A stretch of DNA of 64,000 bases from Bradyrhizobium genosp. L. GTDB taxonomy: Bacteria > Pseudomonadota > Alphaproteobacteria > Rhizobiales > Xanthobacteraceae. Position numbers and translations under genes: made by a program. Where the stretch lies: assembly GCF_015624485.1 (NCBI RefSeq), contig NZ_CP061378.1, positions 992,001 to 1,056,000 on the forward strand, given 5' to 3'. Positions 32,818-41,855 of this stretch are shown in pieces. The stretch's first letter is position 1. Each line of letters opens with the position of its first letter. The notes under the pieces are model-generated. The model was given only the letters and a program-made list of their open reading frames with translations, did no database searches and was not told where the DNA came from.

Positions 32818-33648
32818 GTGCGTATTCGACGTGTTCTCCTCGCCATTCCCTTGTTCGATCGATTGCGGGATCATTCCTCGTTCTCAAGCGATGTCTGCAA
32901 AGCTGGCGCGAGCCCGACCGCGTGCTTGGGTCGATTGGGCACGCGCGTTTGTGCTGTCGTGCCCGTGATGGTTCTTCTGACCGGGTTCGGCAGTGCTGCT
33001 TTGGCCCAGAGCGGATCAGCCGACAAACCGGCGATCAACCAGACCGCTCACGCATTTGCCGGTTTCATCAACGAAGCCTCACAACGCTTTGCGATTGCGC
33101 CGAACTGGATCCGATCAGTCCAAAGCATCGAGAGTGCCGGTGACGTGCATGCCAGATCGCCAAAAGGCGCAATGGGCCTGATGCAAATCATGCCGGCGAC
33201 TTGGGCGGAACTTCGCGAGCGCTACAAACTCGGGAACGACCCATACGACCCGCACGACAACATTCTGGCCGGCACGGCCTACCTGCGCGAACTGCTCGAT
33301 CGGTATGGCTCGCCTGGCGTGTTTGCCGCGTACAACGCGGGACCATCTCGCTATGAAGAGCATCTCGCAGGCGGCTCTCTGCCAGACGAGACGCGAGCAT
33401 ACGTCGCAAAGCTTGCAAATCTGCTTGCCATCGAACTGCCGCCGAGGTGGACGTCCAGCGGACAGTCATCAGCAGTTGCGACGCTATTCGTCGCACGATC
33501 CGATCTCACGAAAACGCGCGATCGGTTGCTTACGCTCATGCCGTCGGGCGGTGTCACAAAGGCAATCTCGGCGCCCGATGTTTCGCGCATGGTTCCCCGG
33601 CCTGTTGGCGTGTTCGTCCCTCGATCGGATTCGGAAGTATCGCGATGA
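32818..33648 (+). CDS. Conjugative lytic transglycosylase
   Basis: A 276-residue protein starting at GTG 32818, with GGGAGGAG 5 bases upstream and 2 bp after traF. Residues 40-65 contain a hydrophobic stretch ending SAALAQ, an unusually late signal peptide. The soluble SLT domain has the catalytic glutamate in QSIESAGD, the block GAMGLMQIMPATW and AAYNAGPSRY. It would open peptidoglycan locally so the Trb channel can cross the wall. The last 80 residues are low-complexity and not conserved. The long N-terminal stretch before the hydrophobic segment may mean that the true start lies further in. Confidence 0.85.
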   Translation: MRIRRVLLAIPLFDRLRDHSSFSSDVCKAGASPTACLGRLGTRVCAVVPVMVLLTGFGSAALAQSGSADKPAINQTAHAFAGFINEASQRFAIAPNWIRSVQSIESAGDVHARSPKGAMGLMQIMPATWAELRERYKLGNDPYDPHDNILAGTAYLRELLDRYGSPGVFAAYNAGPSRYEEHLAGGSLPDETRAYVAKLANLLAIELPPRWTSSGQSSAVATLFVARSDLTKTRDRLLTLMPSGGVTKAISAPDVSRMVPRPVGVFVPRSDSEVSR

Positions 33649-34021
33649 CCAAGTGTGCGGGTTCGCAAGCCTTGGCGTGTTTCACAAAGCAAGTGGCACG
33701 TGCTGATGGCGTATGGGCGATGCCTTCGGCCCGCGCTCTACTCGTCGCTTCGCTCCTCACCGAGCCACCCTACGGGTGTCTCGGCCCTTCGGGTAACGAT
33801 CGCTATCGCAAGCGCTCGCAAACAGTCGGGGGCGGCCGGGGGACCACGACGGCAGGACGGCGAGATAAAAGGGGCTCGCCGGTCGAACCGCAAGCCATTG
33901 GCATGGCTTGGGTTCTGGCGTGCCGGCCGGTCGGGACGCGTGCCGCGCCTTGCGTTTTGACCAATGCAATCAAGGACAATTTCGGCACTGCAGGTGCTCT
34001 TGCGCTCTTTGAGGGCCGGCC
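33649..34021 (+). other. Relaxase-proximal intergenic region; candidate oriT
   Basis: There is no gene in these 373 bp. They lie directly before the relaxase gene, where oriT is often found. Two inverted repeats stand out: CCGAG..ACCC-tac-GGGT..CTCGG at 33760-33784, and AAGCCA-ttggca-TGGCTT at 33892-33909. GC-rich words resemble those at 16,640-16,900. Calling it oriT is inference from position and structure. Confidence 0.4.
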
Positions 34022-35785
34022 ATGACAGTGGGCGACAGCGACCTGCGCATTCGGCCTGGGCGCATCCGCAGCACTCGCCCGCCGAAGCCGAAGAGCTTCA
34101 TCAACCAGGTGCTGCGGGCGGCGAAGAAAGCAGGACACACCTCGGGGCACGCTGCGGCTGGCAGGCGTTCCGCGGCCTATGGACGCTCGACGTTTGGCCG
34201 AGGCCGGCTAGCCTTTAGTCGCGCCAGATTGTTCAGCCCGACGCGGCGCGTTGTGGTGAAGGCGCGCGTGGTTCGTCACAAAGGGCGAGCCTTCCGTTCA
34301 GCACCACTGACCGCCCACCTCTCATATCTGAAACGCGACGGCGTGACCCGGAGTGGTGAGCGCGCCGAGATGTTCGAAGCCGGCAGCGACCGCGCCGATA
34401 GCGCGGCTTTCGCGGAACGGTGCAAGGACGACCGGCATCATTTCAGGTTCATCGTTTCACCGGAGGATGCGGGCGACATGACCGATCTCAGGGCCTTCAC
34501 CCGCGATCTCGCCAAGCAGATGGAGGCCGATCTCGGCACGCGGCTCGATTGGGTGGCTGTCGATCATTGGAACACCGACAACCCTCACGTCCATCTTCTC
34601 GTTCGGGGAGTAGATGAGGAAGGGGCGGATCTCGTGATCTCCCGCGACTACATCAGCCAAGGCCTGCGCTCACGCGCCGAGGAACTGGTCGCTATCGAGC
34701 TGGGGCCAAAGCCGGAGCACGAGATCCGTAATTCGCTGGAGAGGGAAGTCGCAGCTGAACGATGGACGCGACTCGACCGAGAAATCCGGCTGGCGGCTGA
34801 TGAGACCGGCTACATCGATCTTCGGCCGGAGAATTCCGGCGGCTCTGACCCCGAGATTCGCCGCCTGATGATCGGTCGCCTTCAATATCTGGAAAGGATG
34901 GGTCTTGCCGCATCCGCCACGCCAGGGGAATGGATGGTCGGGCTCGAGGCTGAGCGCAGCCTGCGCGACCTCGGCATGCGCGGCGACGTCATCAAGACCA
35001 TGCACCGCGTCTTTACCGAGCGTGGGGAAGAGCGCGGCGTGGCCGACTTCGTTATCGAAGGCGGACAGCCGACGTCCCAGATTGTCGGACGGCTGGTCGA
35101 CCGTGGATTGCATGACGAACTGAACGGCGAGGCGTACGCCCTGATCGACGGAACCGACGGACGCGCTCACCATGTGCGCTTCCGAGGGCTCGAGGCCTTC
35201 GACCAGGCACCACCGATCGGAGGAATTGTCGAAGTCCGACGTTTCGGCCAACCCGGTGATGCGCATCCCACCTTGGTTCTCGCCACCCGTTCCGATCTCG
35301 ATCTCGGTGGGCAGGTCACTGCCAGGGGAGCAACTTGGCTCGACCACAGGCTGGCCGAACGCGATCCCATGCCGCTCGCCATGGGCGGATTTGGCCGTGA
35401 GACCCGCGCCGCCATGGAAGCGCGTACCGAGCGTCTGATCGAGGAGGGCCTGGCGCGGCGGCAAGGCCAACGCATCGTCTTGCAGCGCGATCTCCTGAAC
35501 ACGTTGCGCCGGCGCGAACTGAACGAGGTGGCTGCAAAACACTCGGCCGATACCGGCCTGTCTCACTTGAAGGCCGCGTCCGGGGAGCATGTGGCGGGCA
35601 CCTATCGCCAGCGGCTGACGCTCGCCTCGGGGCGCTTCGCCATGATCGATAATGGGCTCGGCTTCCAGCTCGTGCCCTGGTCGAGCGAACTCGAGAAGAG
35701 ACTCGGCCAACACGTCACCGGCGTCGTGAAGGACGGCGGTGGAATCGAATGGGGCTTTGGTCGCAAGCGCGACCTTAGCCTCTAG
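34022..35785 (+). CDS. VirD2/RlxS-type relaxase (DUF3363)
   Basis: A 587-residue relaxase. The N-terminal 80 residues are strongly basic (Arg/Lys-rich). The HUH-type core follows: HLSYLKRDGV with the catalytic tyrosine region near 100-105, HHFRFIVSPEDAG at about 139-151 and NTDNPHVHLLVRG at about 184-196, giving the metal-binding histidines. From about 330 to the end is the DUF3363 region. It nicks oriT and pilots the strand into the recipient. The start MTVGDSDLRI is 36 bp upstream of the basic tract. It precedes traG by 36 bp. This class is the RlxS type of Mesorhizobium ICEs. Confidence 0.9.
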   Translation: MTVGDSDLRIRPGRIRSTRPPKPKSFINQVLRAAKKAGHTSGHAAAGRRSAAYGRSTFGRGRLAFSRARLFSPTRRVVVKARVVRHKGRAFRSAPLTAHLSYLKRDGVTRSGERAEMFEAGSDRADSAAFAERCKDDRHHFRFIVSPEDAGDMTDLRAFTRDLAKQMEADLGTRLDWVAVDHWNTDNPHVHLLVRGVDEEGADLVISRDYISQGLRSRAEELVAIELGPKPEHEIRNSLEREVAAERWTRLDREIRLAADETGYIDLRPENSGGSDPEIRRLMIGRLQYLERMGLAASATPGEWMVGLEAERSLRDLGMRGDVIKTMHRVFTERGEERGVADFVIEGGQPTSQIVGRLVDRGLHDELNGEAYALIDGTDGRAHHVRFRGLEAFDQAPPIGGIVEVRRFGQPGDAHPTLVLATRSDLDLGGQVTARGATWLDHRLAERDPMPLAMGGFGRETRAAMEARTERLIEEGLARRQGQRIVLQRDLLNTLRRRELNEVAAKHSADTGLSHLKAASGEHVAGTYRQRLTLASGRFAMIDNGLGFQLVPWSSELEKRLGQHVTGVVKDGGGIEWGFGRKRDLSL

Positions 35786-35821
35786 CAATCTTTCCAAATC
35801 AGTTGCGAAAAGGCACTCGGA

Positions 35822-37810
35822 ATGTCCGGAACCAAAATCCTGTGGGGACAGGTGGTCGTTGTCGGCCTGATCGTTTTGCTGGCCATCTGGGGAGCAACCG
35901 AGTGGACGGCTTGGCGGCTCGCCTATCAACCGGAGCTTGGGCGGCCCTGGTTCGAACTGTTGGGCTTCAAGGTCTATTACCCGCCGGTCTTCTTCTGGTG
36001 GTGGTTCGTCTACGATGCCTATGCGCCCCAGGTTTTTGTCGAGGGAGCTTTCATCGCGGCGTCGGGCACCGTCGTCTCGATCGCGGCGGCGGTCGGCATG
36101 TCGGTTTGGCGGGCGCGAGAGGCAAAGAATGTCGAGACTTATGGTTCGGCGCGCTGGGCGGATGCCGAAGAGGTCCGGGCTGCCGGACTTCTTGGTCCGG
36201 ATGGCGTGGTGCTCGGCAAGCTCGACCGTGACTACCTCCGGCATGATGGACCGGAGCACGTCTTGTGTTTCGCACCCACCCGATCGGGAAAGGGTGTCGG
36301 TCTCGTCGTGCCCTCGTTGTTAGCCTGGCCGGGATCGGCCATCGTGCACGACATCAAGGGTGAGAACTGGCAGCTGACCGCGGGCTTCCGCTCGCGGCAT
36401 GGCCGCGTCCTGTTGTTCGATCCGACCAACCCGAAGTCTTCAGCCTACAACCCGCTGCTCGAGGTCCGGCGTGGGGAATGGGAGGTTCGGGACGTCCAGA
36501 ACGTTGCCGACGTCCTGGTCGACCCCGAAGGCTCGCTCGACAAGCGGAATCATTGGGAGAAGACCAGTCATTCGCTCCTGGTCGGCGCCATCCTCCATGT
36601 CCTCTATGCCGAGGTGGACAAGACCCTGGCCGGTGTCGCCGCCTTCCTGTCCGATCCGAAGCGGCCGATCGAGGCGACGCTGAAGGCAATGATGACCACG
36701 CCGCACCTTGGCGAGCAGGGGGCCCATCCCGTGGTCGCCTCGACCGCACGCGAACTCCTGAACAAGTCAGAGAATGAGCGCTCTGGCGTTCTGTCCACCG
36801 CGATGTCGTTCCTTGGGCTGTACCGTGATCCCGTCGTGGCTCAGGTGACGCACCGCTGCGATTGGCGGATCGCCGATCTGATCGAAGATCGCCGCCCGAC
36901 GACGCTTTACCTCGTGGTGCCGCCGTCGGATATCTCGCGGACCAAGCCGTTGATCCGCCTGGTGCTGAACCAGATCGGTCGTCGCCTGACCGAGGACTTG
37001 CACGCCCGCGACCGCCGACACCGTGTCCTGATGATGCTCGACGAGTTCCCGGCGTTGGGCCGGCTTGATTTCTTCGAGTCCGCGCTCGCCTTCATGGCGG
37101 GGTATGGCATCAAGAGCTTTTTGATCGCGCAATCGCTCAATCAGATCGAGAAGGCCTACGGGCCCAACAACGCCATCCTCGACAACTGTCACGTCCGGGT
37201 CAGCTTCGCGACCAATGACGAGCGGACCGCCAAGCGGGTGTCCGACGCGCTCGGTACGGCAACCGAGATGAGGGCGATGAAGAACTACGCCGGTCATAGG
37301 TTGAACCCCTGGCTGGGGCACCTGATGGTCTCGCGGCAGGAGACAGCGAGGCCGCTGCTGACCCCGGGCGAGGTCATGCAGCTTCCGCCAATGGACGAGA
37401 TCGTCATGGTGGCAGGGACGGCGCCGATCAGGGCGAAGAAGGTCCGCTATTACGAGGATCGCCGGTTCACCGAGCGGGTTTTGTCACCGCCCGATCCGGC
37501 GAGCGCCGGCCCATCGCCGCGAACGGATGGATGGTCAGCGCTCGGACCGTTGAAGCCGACGGCAGGTCCAACTGACAGAGCCACGGAGGCCGAGCAAGAC
37601 ACGGCGAACAGCGGGCTCCGTCGTGAGCCCGAACTCCCCGAACACGTCGCGATCGCCAGGGAGACGACCGAATCGACGCCGGCGGAGGAATTTGCCGCCG
37701 TTCTTGACGATGACGAGGATGCGGTCCGGCAGACTCGGCTCATACGCCAACAGATGCGTGGCGTCGCGCGTCAAGTCGTCATGGACCCGAATGACGGCAT
37801 GGAGCTTTGA
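35822..37810 (+). CDS. traG: TraG/VirD4-type coupling protein
   Basis: A 662-residue type IV coupling protein. Two membrane segments lie near residues 8-27 and about 76-95. The Walker A motif FAPTRSGKGVGLVVPSL is near 147-163 and the Walker B block LMMLDEFPALGRL near 402-414. SFLIAQSLNQIEKAYG is the conserved sensor region. It brings the relaxase-DNA complex to the Trb channel and powers DNA export. The last 110 residues are acidic and variable. It follows the relaxase and overlaps nothing; copG starts 6 bp after its stop. Confidence 0.95.
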   Translation: MSGTKILWGQVVVVGLIVLLAIWGATEWTAWRLAYQPELGRPWFELLGFKVYYPPVFFWWWFVYDAYAPQVFVEGAFIAASGTVVSIAAAVGMSVWRAREAKNVETYGSARWADAEEVRAAGLLGPDGVVLGKLDRDYLRHDGPEHVLCFAPTRSGKGVGLVVPSLLAWPGSAIVHDIKGENWQLTAGFRSRHGRVLLFDPTNPKSSAYNPLLEVRRGEWEVRDVQNVADVLVDPEGSLDKRNHWEKTSHSLLVGAILHVLYAEVDKTLAGVAAFLSDPKRPIEATLKAMMTTPHLGEQGAHPVVASTARELLNKSENERSGVLSTAMSFLGLYRDPVVAQVTHRCDWRIADLIEDRRPTTLYLVVPPSDISRTKPLIRLVLNQIGRRLTEDLHARDRRHRVLMMLDEFPALGRLDFFESALAFMAGYGIKSFLIAQSLNQIEKAYGPNNAILDNCHVRVSFATNDERTAKRVSDALGTATEMRAMKNYAGHRLNPWLGHLMVSRQETARPLLTPGEVMQLPPMDEIVMVAGTAPIRAKKVRYYEDRRFTERVLSPPDPASAGPSPRTDGWSALGPLKPTAGPTDRATEAEQDTANSGLRREPELPEHVAIARETTESTPAEEFAAVLDDDEDAVRQTRLIRQQMRGVARQVVMDPNDGMEL

Positions 37811-37816
37811 GGCGAT

Positions 37817-38242
37817 ATGCGCGACCGGATGAACGTCTATTTCCCGCCTGAGCTTCTGAAACAGATCACGGAGCTCGCCGATCGCAAGAAGCTGTCCCGG
37901 TCCGCGATCGTGGAAGCGGCTGTCGCTTCGTTTCTGTCACCGGACGGCGCGGACAGGCGGGAGGCGGCGTTTACCCGCCGCTTGGATCGGTTGTCGCGTC
38001 AGATGCAGAGGCTGGAGCGCGACGTTGGTTTGACGGCCGAAAGCTTGGCGCTCTTCATTCGCTTCTGGCTAACGATCACGCCGCCGCTACCCAATGACGC
38101 GCAGGGGGCCGCGCAGGCAAAGGGTCGGGAGCGGTTTGAAGGATTTGTCGAGGCGCTCGGGCGTCGTCTGCAAAAGGGGCAAAGCTTTCTGCGCGAGATT
38201 CCAAATGACTTCCTCCGCCCGGAAACCGCGGAAGAAGCCTAA
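37817..38242 (+). CDS. CopG-like ribbon-helix-helix protein
   Basis: A 141-residue protein. Residues 1-50 form a ribbon-helix-helix: MRDRMNVYFPPELLKQITEL, ADRKKLSRSAIVEAAVASFL. A helical C-terminal part follows (RRLDRLSRQMQRLERDVGLT) that may mediate oligomers. In related elements this gene sits exactly between traG and trbB. It may regulate the trb operon or bind oriT with the relaxase. The cargo cassette starts just after it, so trbB is now about 3.6 kb away instead of adjacent. Confidence 0.85.
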   Translation: MRDRMNVYFPPELLKQITELADRKKLSRSAIVEAAVASFLSPDGADRREAAFTRRLDRLSRQMQRLERDVGLTAESLALFIRFWLTITPPLPNDAQGAAQAKGRERFEGFVEALGRRLQKGQSFLREIPNDFLRPETAEEA

Positions 38243-38288
38243 CAGAGCTTCTCTGAACCTGTCGTTATAAGGTCCGCTTCCGGGAGGC

Positions 38289-39185
38289 TCAAATAGATCC
38301 TTTCATGTTCCCTCGTTGTTCAAGCCAAGAGCAGAAGGCGAGCGTTCGGGTGTCTGTTTGAAGCGTCTTCGGCACGTACGTGCAATATTCACGCGCACGT
38401 AGCGCTGGACCAGAAAATGGCGTCACGAGTCGCCCCGCCGCCAGGTCCTCCGCCACCAAGGCCGTTGGTCCCATCGCGACCCCAACCCCATCCAGCGCAG
38501 CTTGGAGTGTGAGATAAAAGTGGTCGAGAACAAGATCTGCTGTGGCTTCCAGATCAGGCGTGCCCGCTTCGGATAGCCAGTCGTGCCATAGTCTCGGCAA
38601 ACTGAGCGTGTGGAGCAGCGTGTGTCGCCTTAAGTCGACGGTGTGGCCTAGAGGCAACCTGTTTAGCAGTTCTGGACTGCAAACAGGTAATCTCGTTTCC
38701 GAGAGGAATGGACGAACCCGATAATCATGGAACGCGTCGGGGCCTCCTCGGATGACGATATCGGCGCGTTCCGCCAAAGCATCGATCGGTATATTCGATG
38801 TTTCGATCCGAACCCTTATCTGCGGGTGCTGGGTTTGGAAGTCCGCAATCTTAGGTACGAGCCAGCGCAAGGAAAAAGTAGCCGGAGCGTTAACGCGCAA
38901 TATCGTCGCGTCGATTTCGCCGTATCTCGCGGTCGCCGACACTACACGAGCCAACGCTTCCCCTATTTCGTGAAGATAGACTTGGCCGGCCGGTGTGAGC
39001 ACAACACGACGATTTTGTCGCTCAAAGAGCGGCGCACGCAACCAGCGCTCCAGAAGACGGATCTGCTGGCTGATTGCTCCCTGTGTCACCCCGAGTTCTC
39101 CAGCCGCGGATTTGAAGCTGCCGAGGCGCCCAGCGGCCTCGAAAGCACGGATGGCATTCATGGGAGGAAGCAAACGAGGCATCAA
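38289..39185 (-). CDS. LysR-type regulator, GcvA-like
   Basis: A 298-residue LysR protein. The HTH is in NAIRAFEAAGRLGSFKSAAG and ELGVTQGAISQQIRLLERWL; the effector domain starts near residue 90. The pattern RLWHDWLSEAG and TLQAALDGVGVAMGP are like the GcvA subgroup. The start is MMPRLLPPMN at 39185, divergent from an MFS gene across 73 bp. LysR proteins often control the gene transcribed away from them, so it probably regulates the MFS and reductase genes. It belongs to the cassette inserted between copG and trbB. The inducer is unknown. Confidence 0.9.
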   Translation of the reverse strand: MMPRLLPPMNAIRAFEAAGRLGSFKSAAGELGVTQGAISQQIRLLERWLRAPLFERQNRRVVLTPAGQVYLHEIGEALARVVSATARYGEIDATILRVNAPATFSLRWLVPKIADFQTQHPQIRVRIETSNIPIDALAERADIVIRGGPDAFHDYRVRPFLSETRLPVCSPELLNRLPLGHTVDLRRHTLLHTLSLPRLWHDWLSEAGTPDLEATADLVLDHFYLTLQAALDGVGVAMGPTALVAEDLAAGRLVTPFSGPALRAREYCTYVPKTLQTDTRTLAFCSWLEQRGNMKGSI

Positions 39186-39258
39186 GATAGCTCAGCTAAA
39201 GTCATTTGCCAGAATTACTGGTTTGCTCGGGCGGTACGCAAGAGCCAAACTCTCCCGA

Positions 39259-40548
39259 ATGACGAAATCGTTCATCGCCTGGAAGAAATCGGCAGGCTCA
39301 AGTTCATTGGCGCCAAGCAGGCGGCGTGGCTTATTGGCCGCCTGTCTCACCCACGCACTGCATGACGGTTATACAGACGGGCTATATGCCTTCCTCCCGG
39401 TCTGGCAGGCTCAGTTCGGCCTCTCCTATGCGACACTTGCCGTCGTGCGCGCCCTCTATTTCGGGACAATGGGGATCGCTCAGATTCCGGCCGACCGAGC
39501 GCTTCGGTGTTTATCTCCGCGCACGTCATTGATCCTGTCGACCCTTTTCGCTTCGATCGGACTGATCGTCGCAGCGCTTCCGTTCGGTTTTTCGGGACTT
39601 TGCATTGGCCTGGTCGTGGCAGGCATAGGATCGAGCATTCAGCATCCTCGCGGCTCTGCGCTGATTACGGACAGTTCTGGAGAGAATCCTCGCCGCTCCC
39701 TGAGCATCTATAATTTCTCAGGTGATTTCGGAAAAGCGGTGCTGCCCGCTCTTGTCGCACTACTCTTACCCATCATCGCCTGGCGCTCAGTCCTGGGCTT
39801 GATGGCCGCACTTGGCTTCTGTTTGTCGATCGTCTTGTTAGCGCTGATACCCGCAGTCGTTCAATCAGATCGTGCGACAAAAAGGACAGCGACCGGTGGT
39901 CGACGCGGTGGCTTCAGTATTCTGACAACGATTGGCGCGCTCGATACAGCGATCCGCATGGGTTACCTCCTGTTCCTTCCATTTCTGATCCACGGACAGC
40001 ACGGCGGTTCATCGGAAGTCGGTCTTGCGCTTGCGCTACTTTTTATTGGGGGCGCCTTCGGAAAGGCAACGTGTGGATGGCTCGCTGAACGACTAGGAGT
40101 GGTCGGCAGCGTCGTGACCACAGAAGTTGCCACAGCTTTGCTCATCGGGGTGACGCTGGGCACGTCGCTGACACTTACGCTTGTCTTGCTGCCATTGCTT
40201 GGCGTTGTCCTCAATGGGACGTCTTCGGTGCTCTATGGTACGGTGCCTGAACTTTCCGAGGGTGACACCGGGCGAACCTTTGCCATCTTCTACACTAGCG
40301 TCATTGGCTCTGGGGGTGTCGCGCCGATCCTCTATGGCGTAATCGCCGATCACAGCACCCAGACAATTGGCGTGCTTGCCTCAGCGGCAACGGCGGCACT
40401 GATCGTGCCGCTCGTGTTGGCTTTGAGGCCGTACTTGGCAACTCCCGCTCCAACCCTCCCGGAGAATAAATCAGTTCTCAGTCCCACTCCCTCCGATGCA
40501 GGAGCATTCACGAAAATGAATCCACAGGAAGAGCGACATCAGGCATGA
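39259..40548 (+). CDS. MFS transporter
   Basis: A 429-residue major facilitator with about 12 membrane segments, the first near LLAACLTHALHDGYTDGLYA. The N-terminal pattern HALHDGYTDGLYAFLPVWQA is like the fosmidomycin-resistance (Fsr) branch. ATG 39259 is used; longer in-frame starts run back into the divergent LysR gene. The stop overlaps the next gene by 4 bp (ATGA). Export of a small acid or drug is a fair guess, but the substrate cannot be read from the sequence. Confidence 0.85.
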   Translation: MTKSFIAWKKSAGSSSLAPSRRRGLLAACLTHALHDGYTDGLYAFLPVWQAQFGLSYATLAVVRALYFGTMGIAQIPADRALRCLSPRTSLILSTLFASIGLIVAALPFGFSGLCIGLVVAGIGSSIQHPRGSALITDSSGENPRRSLSIYNFSGDFGKAVLPALVALLLPIIAWRSVLGLMAALGFCLSIVLLALIPAVVQSDRATKRTATGGRRGGFSILTTIGALDTAIRMGYLLFLPFLIHGQHGGSSEVGLALALLFIGGAFGKATCGWLAERLGVVGSVVTTEVATALLIGVTLGTSLTLTLVLLPLLGVVLNGTSSVLYGTVPELSEGDTGRTFAIFYTSVIGSGGVAPILYGVIADHSTQTIGVLASAATAALIVPLVLALRPYLATPAPTLPENKSVLSPTPSDAGAFTKMNPQEERHQA

Positions 40549-41429
40549 ATACAAGGATCGCCATTGTTGGCCCGGGAGCGATCGGCACCACCATCGCCGC
40601 TGCGCTACAGCAGGTTGGTCAAGCGCCCATGCTATGCGGTCGCTCGGCTCGCGAGCGCTTAGAGTTACAAGACACGAACGGTTTGGTGCAAATACCCGGT
40701 CCAGTGCAGATTGATCCGAGCCAGGTCAAGAGCCCGGCCGATCTCGTCTTCTTCGCGGTGAAGGCAACACAAATCGGATCTGCCGCGCCGTGGTTGGCGG
40801 CGCTATGCCATCAGGATACGGTCGTCTGCGTGTTGCAGAATGGCGTCGAGCAAGTATCGGCAATCTCGCCTTTAGCGCCTTGTCGCTCAGTCGTTCCTTC
40901 GATCGTTTGGTTTCCGGCGCAAGCCCAACCAGACGGTTCCATTTGGTTGCGTGGTGGAGCTCGCCTAACATTGCCGGAGGACTCCGGATCCCGCATTGTG
41001 CTTGAGGCGCTCCGCGGCTCTTTTTGCTCCGTAGAGCTAGATCCAAATTTTGTGTCTCTTGCCTGGCGCAAACTTCTACAGAACGCGGCAGCAGGATTGA
41101 TGGTGCTTAGCGGCCGTCGCTCGGGCATGTTCCGGCGCGCCGACATCGCTCACCTGGCTACGCAATATCTCCGAGAATGCCTCGAAGTGGCGAGAGCGGA
41201 GGGCGCGATCTTGGGAGATGAGGTGCCAGACGAAATCGTTGACAGTTTCCAAGCCAATCCACCTGACATGGGAACATCCATTCTCGCCGATCGCAACGCC
41301 AACCGCCCACTTGAGTGGCAAACTCGAAACGGCGTTATACTCCGTCGAGGCAAAGCTCACGGCATCGCCACTCCTGTTAGCGATGTAGTCGTGGCGCTTT
41401 TGGCAGCAGCAAGTGACGGACCAGGATGA
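40545..41429 (+). CDS. 2-dehydropantoate 2-reductase family protein
   Basis: A 294-residue protein of the ApbA/PanE family. The N-terminal Rossmann fold shows IAIVGPGAIGTTIAAALQQV, and FFAVKATQ and LQNGVEQ are the usual NADP-site blocks. The catalytic lysine lies in LAWRKLLQNAAAG. The C-terminal block (MGTSILADRNANRPLEWQTR, then NGVILRRGKAHGI) is typical. It may reduce ketopantoate or a related 2-keto acid. It is coupled to the MFS gene, so the pair may make or modify and export one compound. Such cargo is unusual inside a trb operon. Confidence 0.85.
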   Translation: MNTRIAIVGPGAIGTTIAAALQQVGQAPMLCGRSARERLELQDTNGLVQIPGPVQIDPSQVKSPADLVFFAVKATQIGSAAPWLAALCHQDTVVCVLQNGVEQVSAISPLAPCRSVVPSIVWFPAQAQPDGSIWLRGGARLTLPEDSGSRIVLEALRGSFCSVELDPNFVSLAWRKLLQNAAAGLMVLSGRRSGMFRRADIAHLATQYLRECLEVARAEGAILGDEVPDEIVDSFQANPPDMGTSILADRNANRPLEWQTRNGVILRRGKAHGIATPVSDVVVALLAAASDGPG

Positions 41430-41855
41430 TTCAATTGCAGTCTCAGTCATCAATTCTGCTGTTACGCGGGAAAATCGGCGCTACGTAATGTGGATTTCGA
41501 GAGCGCTGGTGTCCAAGTCCATTAGCCCCGACCGGCTCGAGAATAAAAATCTGGCACTACTGCAGACGATCGCCAACGGTGAACGGAATGTCTAGGGGCT
41601 TTGAGGTATAGATTGCAATCAGTCCGTGCCGCTACCAATCCGTCACTCCGTCTTGCCTGGGGATGATGGTAAGCAACTATTGTCGGACGGATACGACTAA
41701 GCGGCTGTCGTCAAATTCCAGTTCTCAATCTTTTCTTTTTCTACGCTTGCCTACGATTGCCGAAAGAGCTTGTTGCGCTAAGTCTATCGGTGCTTTTTCT
41801 AATCATCCCCATATGAGGACGCCCGTTGGACGTCTTCATTCGGTGGGGGCGAACA
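41430..41855. other. Stretch before trbB with no clear gene
   Basis: These 426 bp are less GC-rich than the neighbours. A 60-codon frame at 41413-41595 overlaps the end of the reductase gene and has no recognisable domain; it is not called. The sequence probably holds the promoter of the separated trb operon. A T-rich run lies at 41,728-41,741. No strong promoter pair could be fixed. Confidence 0.4.

Noticed and set aside
38289..41429. Inserted cassette as a transposon
   Set aside because: No transposase, terminal inverted repeats or target duplication could be seen at its edges.
41413..41595. 60-codon frame at the end of the reductase gene
   Set aside because: It overlaps the reductase stop and has no domain or ribosome binding site; kept only as an unexplained stretch.
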